DNA of 64,000 nt. Source: Acanthosepion pharaonis. Taxonomy: Eukaryota; Mollusca; Cephalopoda; Sepiida; Sepiidae. Below, piece after piece: positions 32,101 to 43,394 of this stretch (position 1 is the first letter of the stretch; each line of letters begins with the position of its first letter). The position numbers were made by a program, and so were the translations under genes. Location: assembly GCA_903632075.3 (NCBI GenBank), contig CAHIKZ030000026.1:270001-334000 (forward strand). The letters run 5' to 3'. Under the pieces are notes generated by a model that was not told the origin of the DNA, did no database searches, and worked only from the letters and a program-made list of their open reading frames with translations.

Positions 32101-32820
32101 GCTCTGTGTGTAGGGGTGGTAGTTAAATGTGCTTATCGATTCACCTTATAATTTAAGCAAATAAAAATGACCACGTAGCAGCACTTGCTGAAATAGGTCA
32201 TCTACATTTGAAGTAAAAGTTTACTTCACCTTAACAGCCAAGGAAATGCTCTGATTTATGTATGGAACGGGTGTTGGAGTTACCAGTTGGAAATTATCAG
32301 CCTGACCCAAGGGACAGGAATGTAATTTGCAATAGGAAACTTTAATCTGAACAGTCGGGACCGGAATGTAAGTAAAAGCACACTGTTTTCAATCCAAGCC
32401 GGTGAAATGAATATTCTTATATAATCAATATAATTTAATCCTAATTATAAATTAATGATAATTATAAATAATCTTAATTAGGATAATTTAATCATTTCTT
32501 TTAATAATTGATAAATAAGGTCAATTAAGTTACGAGAGTTTAAATAAAAAAAAAATTGGAATTTAAAGCCAAATTTAATTTTTTTTTTCATGTGTTAAAA
32601 ACATTTTCTATATGTAAGGACCTAAATCCAACAAAAGGACAATGGACAATTTATGAGATTGAAGAGGATGGTGATTGTTCTTGAAAAGTGGAAGGGTTTT
32701 CTGTACTTATAAGTGGAGTACTTTGATAAGGAGCAAGGCGCTATTGCCTAGGAAGGAGATTTTTTTTATTTATATTAAATAGTTGAATCAATTTCAGCCT
32801 CGTGCACAAGATCCTGCTGC
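32100..32820. other. No recognisable feature
   Basis: AT-rich, no ORF or repeat signature that I can assign. Confidence 0.5.
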
Positions 32821-32822
<2 letters not shown>

Positions 32823-32878
<56 letters not shown>

Positions 32879-32966
32879 TTATAGCTTATAAATTATTTAT
32901 ACGTTTATTTTAGATTTTAAGCTTTTAGCTTATTTTAAGCTTTTAGCTTTTATTCTTACTATTTCT

Positions 32967-33027
<61 letters not shown>

Positions 33028-33265
33028 ATTATAGCTCTATTATGGCCAATTTAAACACACAAAAAAGACCTACCATATTCTGTCGCCAACATACTTGTAG
33101 AAAATACGAACATAATAGTCTCATCTATATGGAAAAACTGTTAAAATAATGGAAGGATAATAAAAAAAAGATGATGCTAACTCTGAATAATATCAACTAT
33201 GAACACGGCCAAAACATGCTGACCGTTTTCGGAAATTTAAATAAAAATATTCCTATTCCACTACC

Positions 33266-33331
<66 letters not shown>

Positions 33332-33332
33332 T
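32823..33332. repeat. Three (TA)n arrays
   Basis: TA runs at 32823-32873, 32971-33025 and 33270-33331 within a 500-bp stretch. The intervening sequence includes a repeated TTTTAAGCTTTTAGCTT motif. Confidence 0.95.
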
Positions 33333-33559
33333 GTTAAAAAACAGCCTTGATAATGGCTAATAAACTAGACGAAAGCATTCGGTCCATAGAACATTTGAAA
33401 AGTTTTACACACTTTATGTCCAAAAAGAAAACACTTGATGAATTGATAAAAAGATTAATCACCGTTTCTTATCGGTCATCTTCCATGAAACTTATATAAA
33501 AGACTGATTGATACCGAATTACACACTTATATATCTATATAGGTATATAAATAAAATAA

Positions 33560-33668
33560 ATCATAAAGAGCCAAGAAAACCTACCCAGGTTTCACCTAAA
33601 CGGATCTTCAGGGTAAGCTGGCTTATCCTGACGATCCGTTTAGGTGAAACCTAGGCAGGTTTTCCTGG
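33560..33668. repeat. Second hairpin repeat family
   Basis: Inverted repeat with arms of about 43 bp (AGGTTTCACCTAAACGGATC on the left, its complement GATCCGTTTAGGTGAAACCT on the right) around a TAAGCTGGCTTA centre. The right arm contains CCTGACGAT ... GTGAAAC, the same motif layout as the first hairpin family. Confidence 0.8.
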
Positions 33669-34019
33669 CACTTTAGGAATTATTTTATTATTATTCCCGC
33701 TCTGCTTACCGTATTGAGCACTCTACGTTTTAGTTTTACGACTCGCTTGGGGTTTTTCTTCTTTGGACTAAAAACTTAAGGCATTGGACGATTTGTTTCG
33801 CCCTGTTCAGATGTTTTTAGTTCTTTCTTTTTTTTTCCAATTTTTTCTCGGGTACTAATTTGTTTTGACATATCTACAAGTTGTGCTATCTGAACTTATT
33901 TCCAACCAAATATTACTATTAATATATATATATATATATCCAAGTATATAATTGGTGTATACGGAATGAATTCTAATAACCAACAATTACTATTCTTAAA
34001 AGAGTGCTCAATACAAAGT

Positions 34020-34136
34020 AGAGCAGATATAATTATTATTTATAAAGAATTATAACATAAGTATGTTATAATTTATAAATTATAAATTAATTTATAAATT
34101 TATAAATTATGTTATAATTTTTTATAAATAATAATT

Positions 34137-34182
<46 letters not shown>
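34020..34182. repeat. AT-only inverted repeats and TA array
   Basis: Nested palindromes built from ATAATTATTATTTATAAA, TTATAATTTATAAATT and their complements, ending in (TA)n. Confidence 0.85.
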
Positions 34183-34183
<1 letters not shown>

Positions 34184-35027
34184 ATGCGATGAGATGTCGC
34201 CATTTTATATATATTTTTTTTTTAATTTCGCGCATGCGCGTTGTTTGTTTTTGATTTTGTCAAATACACAGTATAGTAGAACCATTTGGGCAGTTGTCTG
34301 TGAGAAAAAGAGAAACAGGACGCAATTTTATTCTGCTGTACTGTTTGGCATTCGCACTCGAAGCTCCACTACGAACATTTTGGTGTGTTTGGGTGTCAAT
34401 CTGAAGACAGTGCAGGGGATTCTGAAAGAGTTTCATGAGTTTAATGGTGATTACGAGGGCGTTTGGCGTGATAACTAGTGACGGCGACGTTATGCCTCCT
34501 GTCATCTTCCTACAGGGCCTCAGACTCAACGCGGAGGCCTACATCAACCTACTTAAGGAGATAGTTCTGCCCTTGGTCAAAAGGATGGTTGCTGGAAGAC
34601 ACTATGTCTGGAAACATGTTTTTGCGCCCTACCAGACAAGCAGGAGAACCCAGTCATGGCTGTCAGACGATTTCTGCGACTACATCACACCTTACACCTG
34701 GCCACCTAACTCCCCAGACTTTTGTCGGCTTGATTATTATGTGTGGGGCGCATTTGAGCAAGAGACTAACAAAACTCCTTGTAATATCAAAGATGAACTG
34801 AAGGCAATGATTATGGCAGCATTCACCAACTTAAACAAAGAGATCGTCCAGATGAGTTGCAAGTGATTTCGAAGTCGTCTGGCGGCTATGGTTGAAGCCA
34901 GTGGCGATTTTATTGAATAAATTTACTCTTTAGTATTTCAAAATATTTTTGTGTAATTTTGGTAAATATATGTTAAAATGAGATGTCTGTTATTTTCATT
35001 TTTTACACGACAATTTATCTATCGCAC
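34184..35027 (+). pseudogene. Tc1/IS630-type transposase remnant
   Basis: Two frames of one transposase. 34267-34478 carries the N-terminal helix-turn-helix region (RSSTTNILVCLGVNLKTVQG). 34435-34866 carries the DDE core (GVITSDGDVMPPVIF, RLNAEAYINLL, AGRHYVW, WPPNSPDFCRLDYYVWG, PCNIKDELKA). The position where the family has its second catalytic Asp (normally xxDxAPxHTS) reads KHVFAPYQTS, so the Asp is lost. The third acidic residue, in NSPD, is kept. Ends share TGCGAT (34184) and ATCGCA (35027), the likely termini of the inverted repeat. Confidence 0.85.
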
Positions 35028-35049
35028 CCTCTCTGTGTGTGTATATATA

Positions 35050-35300
35050 TATATATCACTTAAAAACGGCATTTTAAGAGGATATTCTTATTTGAGAAGA
35101 CGTCCCGTTTATTTATTAAACAGTATATTTAAATATTTATTTTCGTCTCCCGGTCTGAATGTTCGAGAATTCTTATTAAAGAAAAATTTACTCTCTCTGG
35201 CATGATTCGATCCTGCGTCACTCTGGACAGAGAGAGCTACCATTAGATCTTATACTCTCTGACCAATTAAGCCGTTGAGGCAAGACCGAAATTTGACCCT
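35050..35300 (-). repeat. tRNA-derived SINE (family T1)
   Basis: Minus-strand SINE. Head near 35180-35280 has an A-box-like TTAATTGGTCAGAGAGTA and B-box-like GGATCGAATC; body extends to about 35050 with TTTAAATATTT and CGTCCCGTTTATTT blocks. Related to the copies at 41.2, 42.5 and 58.9 kb. Confidence 0.7.
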
Positions 35301-35384
35301 TAAATGAAACCTCTCGTCACAGATTTTCCAAATTATTCCATATACCAACGTAAACAAAGCTAATTTTCTGAAGAAAGAAATGGA

Positions 35385-35563
35385 ATTTTATTAAACATAG
35401 ACTGTCCTGCTATTTACCCATAGCTGGAGGGAGAAGAAGAGGATTCATACCTTTCCCAAGGGTATTAGCACGTAAGTGAATGTAATGGATTCGACTGGAA
35501 TTCGAACTCGGCTCTTCGATTCCTCATTCCAAGCCGCTATCCATTACTCCACCGTGCCTCCTC
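35385..35563 (-). repeat. Composite SINE, tRNA part and body
   Basis: Contains the complement of the B-box region (GGAATTCGAACTCGGCTCTT), GCTATCCATTACTCCACCG, and the body block CCTTTCCCAAGGGTATT. Lacks the 5S-like head and joins a second transposase fragment at about 35565. Confidence 0.7.
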
Positions 35564-35564
35564 A

Positions 35565-35838
35565 GTTGAGCGAGATACTCCTTGTAATACGAAAAATAAC
35601 GTGAAGGCAAGGTTTATGGCAGCTTTCACCCAAGGAGACTGTCCAGAAGATTTTCAGGACATTCCGAAGTCGTCTGGAGGCCGTGGTTGAAGCCAGTGGT
35701 GATTTTATTGAATAAATTTAATCTTTTGTATTTCAAGATATTTTTGTGTAATTTTGGTAAATATATCTGTTAAAATGAGATGTCAGTGTTATTTTCCTTT
35801 TTTCTTTGCGTAATTTAGATGGCAATTTATCCATCGCA
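35565..35838 (+). pseudogene. Second Tc1/IS630-type fragment (C-terminus and end)
   Basis: Colinear with the last 80 codons and 3' end of the element at 34184-35027 (TCGTCTGGAGGCCGTGGTTG, AGCCAGTGGTGATTTTATTG), ending GCAATTTATCCATCGCA. A frameshift and missing N-terminus leave it inert. Confidence 0.8.
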
Positions 35839-35839
35839 G

Positions 35840-36235
35840 CTAACCTCTTCTGTAAAAATTTTTTTCTTCATCTGCACGAGTGATTGGACAAAATAAATCA
35901 AGACCCAGAACGCATCACGAATCAGCAAATGGTGTACAAAATAACATCGAGCACGGAAGGTGGATGTCTTGATCAAAGTAAACCGGCTACAGATTAGCAC
36001 AAGTGCTGGGTACCAGATACGGATCTGCATTAAGCCGTAGTGCATGATGACTTGGTGCCAACAAGCAAGCGGTGCAGATGTGGCGACGTGAGCAACTGAA
36101 AAAAAAAAAGCTTATTTTCGGAAGGGTTAATGAAACAGTTTGTACGATACCAAATACTCAAGATAAGTGCTCAGCTTGAAGGCAAATGAGAGGAGATGGC
36201 GTTCAGCCGATCCACAAGGTGGTCTGAAAGTCTTG
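35840..36235. other. No recognisable feature
   Basis: Short ORF on minus (35827-36045) without a recognisable domain. Nothing else seen. Confidence 0.45.
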
Positions 36236-36239
36236 TCAT

Positions 36240-36420
36240 CCTTTACAAAAAAATACTGACATCATACATACCACAGTATTCCTTAAACTAAAACGAACAC
36301 ATTCTTACTTAACATTCTTACTACATTCACCATAATACCTCATGGTCTCCATGAAGTCCCAACTAGTCCCCATATGCACCAAAAAGGTAATGAGAACACT
36401 AGAAGAACAAGTAATACAGT
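36240..36420 (-). mobile_element. Fragment of the L2-subfamily internal insert
   Basis: CATACCACAGTATTCCTTAA, CACATTCTTACTTA and TCACCATAATACCTCATGG match the insert carried at 2.85-3.15, 59.8 and 61.3 kb. Confidence 0.65.
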
Positions 36421-36494
36421 CATACAAATCACATGTACTGGATTCAGTTTATTCACTTTCATTGACGCTGTCACACATCGAGAAGGTCCGCCCG

Positions 36495-37010
36495 GAGTAG
36501 GGCGATAAACTACATCCGCGTCCTGGGTAAGACGATAAACTACGTCCAACAGTAAGGCCTCTGATCAGGATGTTTTGAGGAGCGAGGAACCATCTCTTCA
36601 ATTGCTGGTGTTCCCAAGTCTACCCTGATCCGGGGTGGTAGCACCTGTTAGGGTCCCAACTATGGGTAAATAATTAACCCCCCAAACTGAGGTTAAAACA
36701 CTATGATAGTGTAAAAATAGGTTTTTTATACCAGAAATAACTTGTAAAAAACAAAAAGAAAAGATTATTACCAGCAATATATTTTTGTAAAAAAAATACC
36801 AGCTATACATTTTTTGAAAAGAAAATTACCAGCGAAGGAAAATTATTACCAGAGATAGATTTTTGAAGGAAAGTATATTACCAGAAATAGATTTTTCGAA
36901 AAAATATTACCAACAATGAAATCTTTGTCAGCATTAAATAACCCATTGAGGTTGATATGTCGTAAAACAAAACAAACTAAACCAATCTAAACCAAAGAAT
37001 ACATATTCTA
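36495..37010 (+). mobile_element. VNTR-family SINE-like element
   Basis: Head repeated partially (GATAAACTACATCCGCG, GATAAACTACGTCCAAC), then CTGTTAGGGTCCCAACTATG, then about six VNTR-like units with TTACCAGCAATATATTTTTG, then the tail GGTTGATATGTCGTAAAAC. Confidence 0.75.
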
Positions 37011-37315
37011 TTCATACGAATCTATCCTAAAAATGTTGTTGGCATTAAATAACCCATTGAGGTTGATATGCCGTTAAACAAAATAAACCAAACCAATCTA
37101 AACCAAAGAATACATATTCTATTCATACGAATCTATCCTAAAAATGTTGTTGGCATTAAATAACCCATTGAGGTTGATATGCCGTTAAACAAAATAAACC
37201 AAACCAATCTAAACCAAAGAATACATATTCTATTCATACGAATCTATCCTAAAAATGTTGTTGGCAGTAAATAACTCATTGAGGTTGATATTCTGTTAAA
37301 CAAAATAAACCGAAC
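36915..37315. repeat. 111-bp tandem repeat derived from SINE tail
   Basis: Three and a half near-identical units (markers CGAATCTATCCTAAAAATGT at 37017, 37128 and 37239), each containing the SINE tail GGTTGATATGCCGTTAAAC. The tail has been amplified in tandem at the 3' end of the element. Confidence 0.9.
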
Positions 37316-37319
37316 CATC

Positions 37320-37570
37320 GACAAGGTCTGTATGAAGACCATCATTTTAATGGCACAAAATGATTCAACGCCATGTCCTGTGTGATATTTTACGAATCTG
37401 TTCTCTGTTGATTGTTGCAAAGGCTCTCCAAATGACTTCCTTCAAATGATGGTTATTCTGGTATCGTTCAGGTGAAACTCTCTCCATGATGATAATGACC
37501 CCACAAGGCGTTGAAATAGAAAATTATATTAGATAGGGGTAACAAGAATTTCGGGCCTCCCTGTAAATAA
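37320..37570 (-). pseudogene. Tc1/mariner-superfamily C-terminal fragment
   Basis: Complement encodes MERVSPERYQNNHHLKEVIW then RAFATINREQIRK, which resembles the end of IS630/Tc1-type transposases. The outer edge CAGGGAGGCCCGAAATTC may be part of a terminal repeat. Partner end not found. Confidence 0.5.
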
Positions 37571-37785
37571 GAGGAAAGACCTGATAACATAGAAAATCAG
37601 GAATCGAAAACCTGTCTTTTTAAGCTAGGTTAGGGCATCGACATTTTGGAAATATTCAGCTGTCTTGAAGATGTTATCCATGTTAATGTGGCATTATTGG
37701 AGAACATCTCATCCGATTTATATGAATTTTATTGCGCTGCATTTGTAACATAAGGCCTGGCGTTACCATTTGGCAAAACCATTTT

Positions 37786-38075
37786 CTCGGTGGAGTAATG
37801 GATAACGGTAATGGATTGAGGGATCGGAGAGCCGAGTTCGAATTTCAATCGAATCTATTATATTCATTTACGTGCTAATAACCTTGAGAAAGGTATGAAT
37901 CCTCTTCTCCCCAACCCGTTATGGGTAAATAGCAGGACAGACCGGGTTCTATAGCCTTGAATGAAAACTGGTCTACCGCAGAAAGAAATGGCAACCTACT
38001 GCAGGAAAAAATCTATCTCGTCAGTCATGTATCGAAAGATACATAATCACCTAAGCGTGTATCAAGCAAGGCACA
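37786..38075 (+). repeat. Composite SINE, tRNA part and body
   Basis: GGTGGAGTAATGGATAACG (A-box region) and GAGAGCCGAGTTCGAATTTC (B-box region) followed by CCTTGAGAAAGGTATGAATC. The 5S head is absent. Confidence 0.72.
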
Positions 38076-38639
38076 TAACTGACTGACTTTTTTCTGTTAC
38101 GGAAAGAATAAAAATTATTTATCTTCTGATACGTAATTCGAGTTACGTAAACGTCATATAGCAACTGGCTGACATCAAAGCCAATATAAGCATTTATAAA
38201 AATTATATTCGTGAAATCTTAGAAGTGTCTTTGACATCTAAACTTTCTTTATTGCTGACAACTGTAGTAGGTTATTTACAAGTCTTAAGAAAAATGAATT
38301 CTGACAGAAGCTGACTTCGATATAAGTCTGAAAAAATATTCGAAATCCCAAATTTCTGACATGGGGTCGAAACCCGAACTTTATCACCAAATATAAATAC
38401 ATCCCTCGGTGAGGATAAACACACTTGTTCTAATTTGTTCAAATATCCCCACAACAACCCCCCATAAGCTTAAGCCGGGTGACGCTTCCATGATCTCAAC
38501 GGATATTACGAAATAAAATGCCAGTGTCCCTTTGTTTCATACCATGTATCATTTCTACTTTTGTAAAATTTTTATTTTGTGACATCGACAGGAATTTAAT
38601 GTCAAATAAATACATTCGTTGTTGGTGGGGGGGGCTATT

Positions 38640-39130
38640 CTTTACGATTGATTGATTATTTCGTTTTCTACGGTTTATCAACCCTTTGCAGGTTATTTAA
38701 AGCCAGAAATTATTTCAGAATTCAGAAATTGATAAACAAGAAATCATAAAGTGGGGGATCAATTCTATATTACAATCAATATATAAACTTATCCCTCACT
38801 TTGTGGCCACTGTAGTTTCTATACATTAAAATTCCAGAGAATTTAGATAAATCTAAAAGACATGCCTGTGTAGCTAATCAATATTTAATTGATTGATTGA
38901 TTCGTTTTCTACGGATTATCAACACTTTGCAGATTATTTAAAGCCAGACAATATTTCAGAATTCAGAAATTGATAAACAAGAAATCATAAAGTGGGGGAT
39001 CATTTCTATATTACAATCAATATATAAACTCATCCCCCTCTTTGTGGCCACGGTAGTTTTTATACATTTATATCCCAGAGAATATAAATAAGTAAAAAAA
39101 AAAACGTCTGTGTAGCTAATCAGTATTTGA
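38640..39130 (-). repeat. 243-bp tandem duplication containing SINE tail
   Basis: Two near-identical segments (38640-38884 and 38885-39128), each with ATTGATTGATT, TTTTCTACGGTTTATCAACC, GGTTATTTAAAGCCAGA and AAGTGGGGGATCA. They immediately precede a further SINE copy at 39130 that shares the tail. Confidence 0.85.
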
Positions 39131-39485
39131 TTGATTGATTGATTCGTTTTTTTTAGTTTATCAACCCTTTTCAGGTTATTTAAAGCCAGAAAATATTTTT
39201 AGATTGTAAGAAGGTTTGTTTTAGATAAAATGGTTTAGAGACACAAGACTTACTAATTAGCCCATGAACTTAGGGGGGGAGCTGGATTTATGCTTTTCCC
39301 AAGGGTATTTTTGCGTAAGTATAGTATAACGAACCAAATGGAAATTTGAGCTCGGCTCTGCTATTAAAAATTCGAGACATTATCCATTACATTATCCGTG
39401 ATTGCAAGCTTACAGCTTGATTAACTTTCGGTGATCGGACGGGAACCGGAGTTTCATCTGCATATGGTCGCAAAGCTGTTCTTTA
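39130..39485 (-). repeat. Composite 5S-tRNA SINE (full architecture)
   Basis: Read on the minus strand: 5S rRNA-like head (39405-39480, complement of GATTAACTTTCGGTGATCGG ACGGGAACCGG), tRNA-like part (39330-39400, complement of GAGCTCGGCTCTGC), body (CTTTTCCCAAGGGTATT) and tail with GATT repeats (39130-39200). The 5S part is truncated at its inner edge. Confidence 0.78.
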
Positions 39486-39684
39486 CGAGAAGCAAAAGTG
39501 GACAAAAGAAGGTGAATAAAGAAGAAACAACTCCAGCGTAACCATAACAACAGTTCCCAGCTGACGCCAGGCATGAGACCAAACGAACATCGATTTTGCT
39601 TCGCATGGCTGAAGCAGTGAACAATACCCACTGACAGAAGGTTGGCACGTTATAGGCAGATGCAAATTAATATGCATTTTAAAA

Positions 39685-39736
39685 ATAGAATTCTCTCTCT
39701 GTCTCTGTCTCTCTCTGTCTCTCTCTCTCTATATAT

Positions 39737-39768
<32 letters not shown>

Positions 39769-39770
39769 GA
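39685..39770. repeat. CT, CA and TA microsatellites
   Basis: (CT)n with GT interruptions, (AC)n and (TA)n in succession before the hairpin repeat. Confidence 0.9.
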
Positions 39771-39964
39771 AGAAATATAGTTTTAACGTATGCTATATTT
39801 ATGGGATAAAGTGCCCAATATCAGCGATAGAGCGTATGTAAATATAAAAGTGGACATTGAAGTCAACACTCAGAGGCGACAGACTGTTTTCGTGTTAAAC
39901 GTAATCATAATTGCTTTTAGCATGAAACAATCTGTCGCCTCTGAGTGTTGACTTTCAATGTCCA

Positions 39965-39968
<4 letters not shown>
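39770..39968. mobile_element. TA-flanked hairpin repeat (copy 2)
   Basis: Conserved flank (ATGCTATATTTATGGGATAA ... GATAGAGCG) then inverted repeat 39849-39966 (AGTGGACATTGAAGTCAACA ... CTGTCGCC and complement). The loop region differs from copies 1 and 3. A TA/TG array follows. Confidence 0.85.
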
Positions 39969-40046
<78 letters not shown>

Positions 40047-40235
40047 AATAAAATGAATTCCGTTAAATAATATATGGAAATAACCATTCTTCGGCTGATA
40101 AAGATCACAAGACCGAAACACGTGTAGCAAAAAATATGGAAAATAAGGTTTAATACATATTTTAAAAAATCCAGATTACAACCAAAAAATGTTTGCGGCT
40201 TCTCTTTTCTCTGTAAAATAAACTCTTTTCTCTCG

Positions 40236-40285
<50 letters not shown>

Positions 40286-40308
40286 GTATTCCATTAAATC
40301 GGAGAAAT

Positions 40309-40395
<87 letters not shown>

Positions 40396-40435
40396 TGTGT
40401 GTGTGTGTGTGTATGTATGTGTCTGTGTGTTAGTA
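39969..40435. repeat. TA/TG compound microsatellites
   Basis: TA 39969-40008 then TG to 40042; TA 40238-40280; TA 40314-40342 then TG to 40432. The sequence between (40045-40236) includes GCTGATAAAGATCACAAGAC then CGAAACACGTG, a motif like those at the ends of other hairpin repeats. Confidence 0.95.
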
Positions 40436-40439
40436 GAAA

Positions 40440-41155
40440 TGATCTAAATAAAGCAATACTGTCATATATGTGCACAATTACGTACGCATAAAGGTGAGCA
40501 AGCAACCATTTATTTAATCAATGACATAGACAAAAACAGTTCTCAACGTAGAGCTATAAATGATATATTAATAATTACACGTATACCTACGTTTACAGTA
40601 CGACACAGAGTTTCATGGTTTTCCTAATCATTAGGTACAAAACATTACCAACTGTTCAATACAGTTTATTTTTTAATTTCTGTGTCCCATGGGAGCAACC
40701 CTATATTATATGTGGATTCAAAGATTATTACAAATATAATATAGTATTGTGCATAAATTTGCTTAAAAGAAACGGATCTGTTGTTAATGTTTCATTCTAT
40801 ATTTCTAACCTTTGAATACGTTGTTGAGTATTGGTTATCGAAGTTGTGGATAAACTTTTAATAATCAAAAGACAGCATTAAATCCCTACATCAGGCACAT
40901 ACGCATTACACTCTCTCACAGGCTAAGCTTTCACCCGTCGAAATTCAGTGAAATCCGTGCACACGTCTACCAAGATGTAGTCAAAGGAATTCTATCACAC
41001 AGACACCACACGGTTCTTGAAAATGACTGGGATGGTTCAAAGCACTCGAACGAAACAACAACAAAATATGAACTTCGGAAAAGTTGTGCACAACTTCGAC
41101 CACAATTAAAATAAACATCGTTGAGTCTTTTTAATCAAACTTGGTTGGATGAATA
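40440..41155. other. No recognisable feature
   Basis: No coding or repeat signature found; small ORFs only. Confidence 0.5.
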
Positions 41156-41159
41156 CTTG

Positions 41160-41400
41160 TTGGATATATATATATATATATATATATTTTATGATTATAC
41201 GTTCTTTTTATAGATACAAATATTTAAGTAAATGCTCTATTTATAATAAACAGTATTAACGACATTTATGTCGAAGAAATTTTCATAGAAAATATACGTC
41301 TTCCGACAGGAATCGAACCTGTATCCTATACGGCACCGTCATATAGCCTGATGTGCTGTTACCGATTGAGCCGCAGAGGAGCATTTCGGTTAGCAAGATC
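41160..41400 (-). repeat. tRNA-derived SINE (family T1)
   Basis: Minus-strand head near 41295-41385: complement reads GCTCAATCGGTAACAGC (A box) and GGTTCGATTCCTGTCGGAAG (B box). The body to about 41195 has TTTAAGTAAATGCTCTATTT (plus). It could be mistaken for a tRNA gene, but the body is shared with other copies. Confidence 0.78.
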
Positions 41401-41541
41401 GATTTTACTGTTTTTAAACTACAATTTTCTCACGTGCATTCATATCTGCTCGATGCGTATCCAAATGTAAGAAAATGACGTCACACATTATCAAATGGAC
41501 AAAGTCCGACAATTATTTTAAGACATTTTTATGTTTATACG

Positions 41542-41544
<3 letters not shown>

Positions 41545-41618
<74 letters not shown>
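41545..41618. repeat. (TA)n array
   Basis: About 35 TA units. Confidence 0.97.
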
Positions 41619-41620
<2 letters not shown>

Positions 41621-41834
41621 CAGTAATAATCTTATAAGTATAAGAAACTACACTCGTCCGGAAAACCTTCGATCTTCGATGTCTTGATTTGCAAATAATC
41701 AAACCAACACGAAATGGAAAAAAAAAGGTATAAAAAAGAAATAACCAAGAACATGTACGTTAGCCGAAAATAATCGCCGAGCATGCAAGTCCAAAGGCCC
41801 AAAGAAAAAAACCCCGATCCGAGTAGGCAAAATA

Positions 41835-41976
41835 AAAGAAATATAGTCTTAAGATGTGCTATATTCATGGAATAAAGTGCTCAATATCAGAGATAGAGCG
41901 TGTGTAAATATAAAAGTGAACATAGAAGTCAACACTTAGAGGCGACAGTCTGTTTCATACTATATGCAATCGTCAG

Positions 41977-41980
<4 letters not shown>
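41835..41980. mobile_element. TA-flanked hairpin repeat, single-arm copy
   Basis: Flank (GTGCTATATTCATGGAATAA) and one arm (AGTGAACATAGAAGTCAACA ... GTCTGTTTCATACTATATGC) up to AATCGTCAGGCC, where a TA array (41981-42027) replaces the second arm. Confidence 0.8.
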
Positions 41981-42029
<49 letters not shown>

Positions 42030-42160
42030 GGGGATGTGTGTGTATGCATGTATGTATGTGTCATACATTGTTATAATAGAACATGTAAGTTACTACTACA
42101 AAATTGTACATGTCATTTCAATCAGATAGTTAAAAATAATGGTATTTTATATATATATAC

Positions 42161-42191
<31 letters not shown>

Positions 42192-42200
42192 CAATTAAGG
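41981..42200. repeat. TA, TG and TATG microsatellites
   Basis: TA 41981-42027; TG/TATG to 42062; TA-TG 42150-42191. Confidence 0.93.
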
Positions 42201-42419
42201 GATTTTTTAATCTAACATTAATTATTATTACTATAAAGGTCCTATTTAGTGGCTACATGCATTCGAGTAGGTATACTAGTTTTTATTTTTTGTCTTTTTT
42301 TAACTTTGAATTGCCATATACTGTCCTGGGTAATCCTTTTCTCTAATAAGAAATTTTATTGTCTTGAATGAAGTAAAGGCATAATATTAATAAGAATAAT
42401 ATTAATAATTATAGTAATT

Positions 42420-42690
42420 AATATATAATATATTTTCTATTTATACGTTATATTTATAGGTACAGTTATTTAAGTAAATGCTCTGTTTATAATAAAGAGT
42501 ATTAATTACATTTACTAGCCTGAATGTCCGAGAAATTTCGTAGAAAATATGTGTCCTCCGACAGGAATCGAACCTGCGCCTTACACGTAACCGTCATTTG
42601 ATCTGACTTGCTATGCCACTCAGCTACAGACGAAGCGTCTGGTTAGCAAAGTCCAAATTACTAGACGCTTCCTCTGTCGCTGAGTGTTCT
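42420..42690 (-). repeat. tRNA-derived SINE (family T1)
   Basis: Complement reads TAGCTGAGTGGCATAGCA (A box) and GGTTCGATTCCTGTCGGAGG (B box), body TTTAAGTAAATGCTCTGTTT. Closely related to 41.2 kb. Confidence 0.78.
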
Positions 42691-42699
42691 AGTAGGAAA

Positions 42700-42830
42700 T
42701 TAAGCTAAGCTTAGTAAATTACAAATGTTGGGCACCTCGGCATGGGGTAATGGCTAACGAGCTAGACTACTATTGGGTAATGACTTCGATTTATGCGGAA
42801 GGTTTGTCGGTTATTTTTCTGTTGTTCTTT
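42700..42830 (+). repeat. tRNA-like SINE module (family of 16.6-17.1 kb)
   Basis: TTAAGCTAAGCTTAGTAAAT then GGCATGGGGTAATGGCTAAC GAGCTAG: same linker and A-box region as the cluster at 16630-17115, in the opposite orientation. Confidence 0.6.
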
Positions 42831-43259
42831 TTTTTTATTATCTGTATCTTATTTTCGGTGCTACACCAAATAAATCAGCTACAGTCGCACAATTAAACTA
42901 GCCTGTAACTGTAGAGCAAAAACCGAATGTCCTTTATATGGCAATTGCTTGGAAAATAATATATCAAGTCATTGTAAAAACATCAGATAACGAAAAAAGA
43001 TGTATACAGAATCAAATAAAGGAACTAGGAAAGAGAGAAACCATGTACACAAATCCCCCTTTATAAATAGTAAATACCCAAACAGTACAATTCTTTCCAA
43101 ACATATATAGGAAATTAAAAACAAATTACGTAAAAAATATCATGGAAAATAAGGAAAACAGCAACAGCCTACAACAATAAATTCCAAAGTTGTAAACTCT
43201 GTCAGGAGGAGAAGATAGCTATAAGTACCTTCCCAGATCCACACAAATTACTAAGTAAA

Positions 43260-43360
43260 AATCATTATTATCTCTAAAATATTCATAAAATCTAAAAAAT
43301 ATGTTCTGGCTTTAAATAACTTGCAAAGGGTTGATAACCCGTAGAAAAATAAGTCAATCT
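43260..43360 (+). repeat. SINE tail fragment
   Basis: GGCTTTAAATAACTTGCAAA and GGGTTGATAACCCGTAG: the shared 3' tail without a head. Confidence 0.65.
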
Positions 43361-43394
43361 ATCATATACGTCAAATATATAATTGCTTCCAGTC

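Noticed and set aside
41290..41390. Functional tRNA gene on the minus strand
   Set aside because: Good A and B boxes, but the head continues into a body shared with the 42.5, 35.1 and 58.9-kb copies, so it is a tRNA-derived SINE. The same holds for 42.55-42.65 kb.
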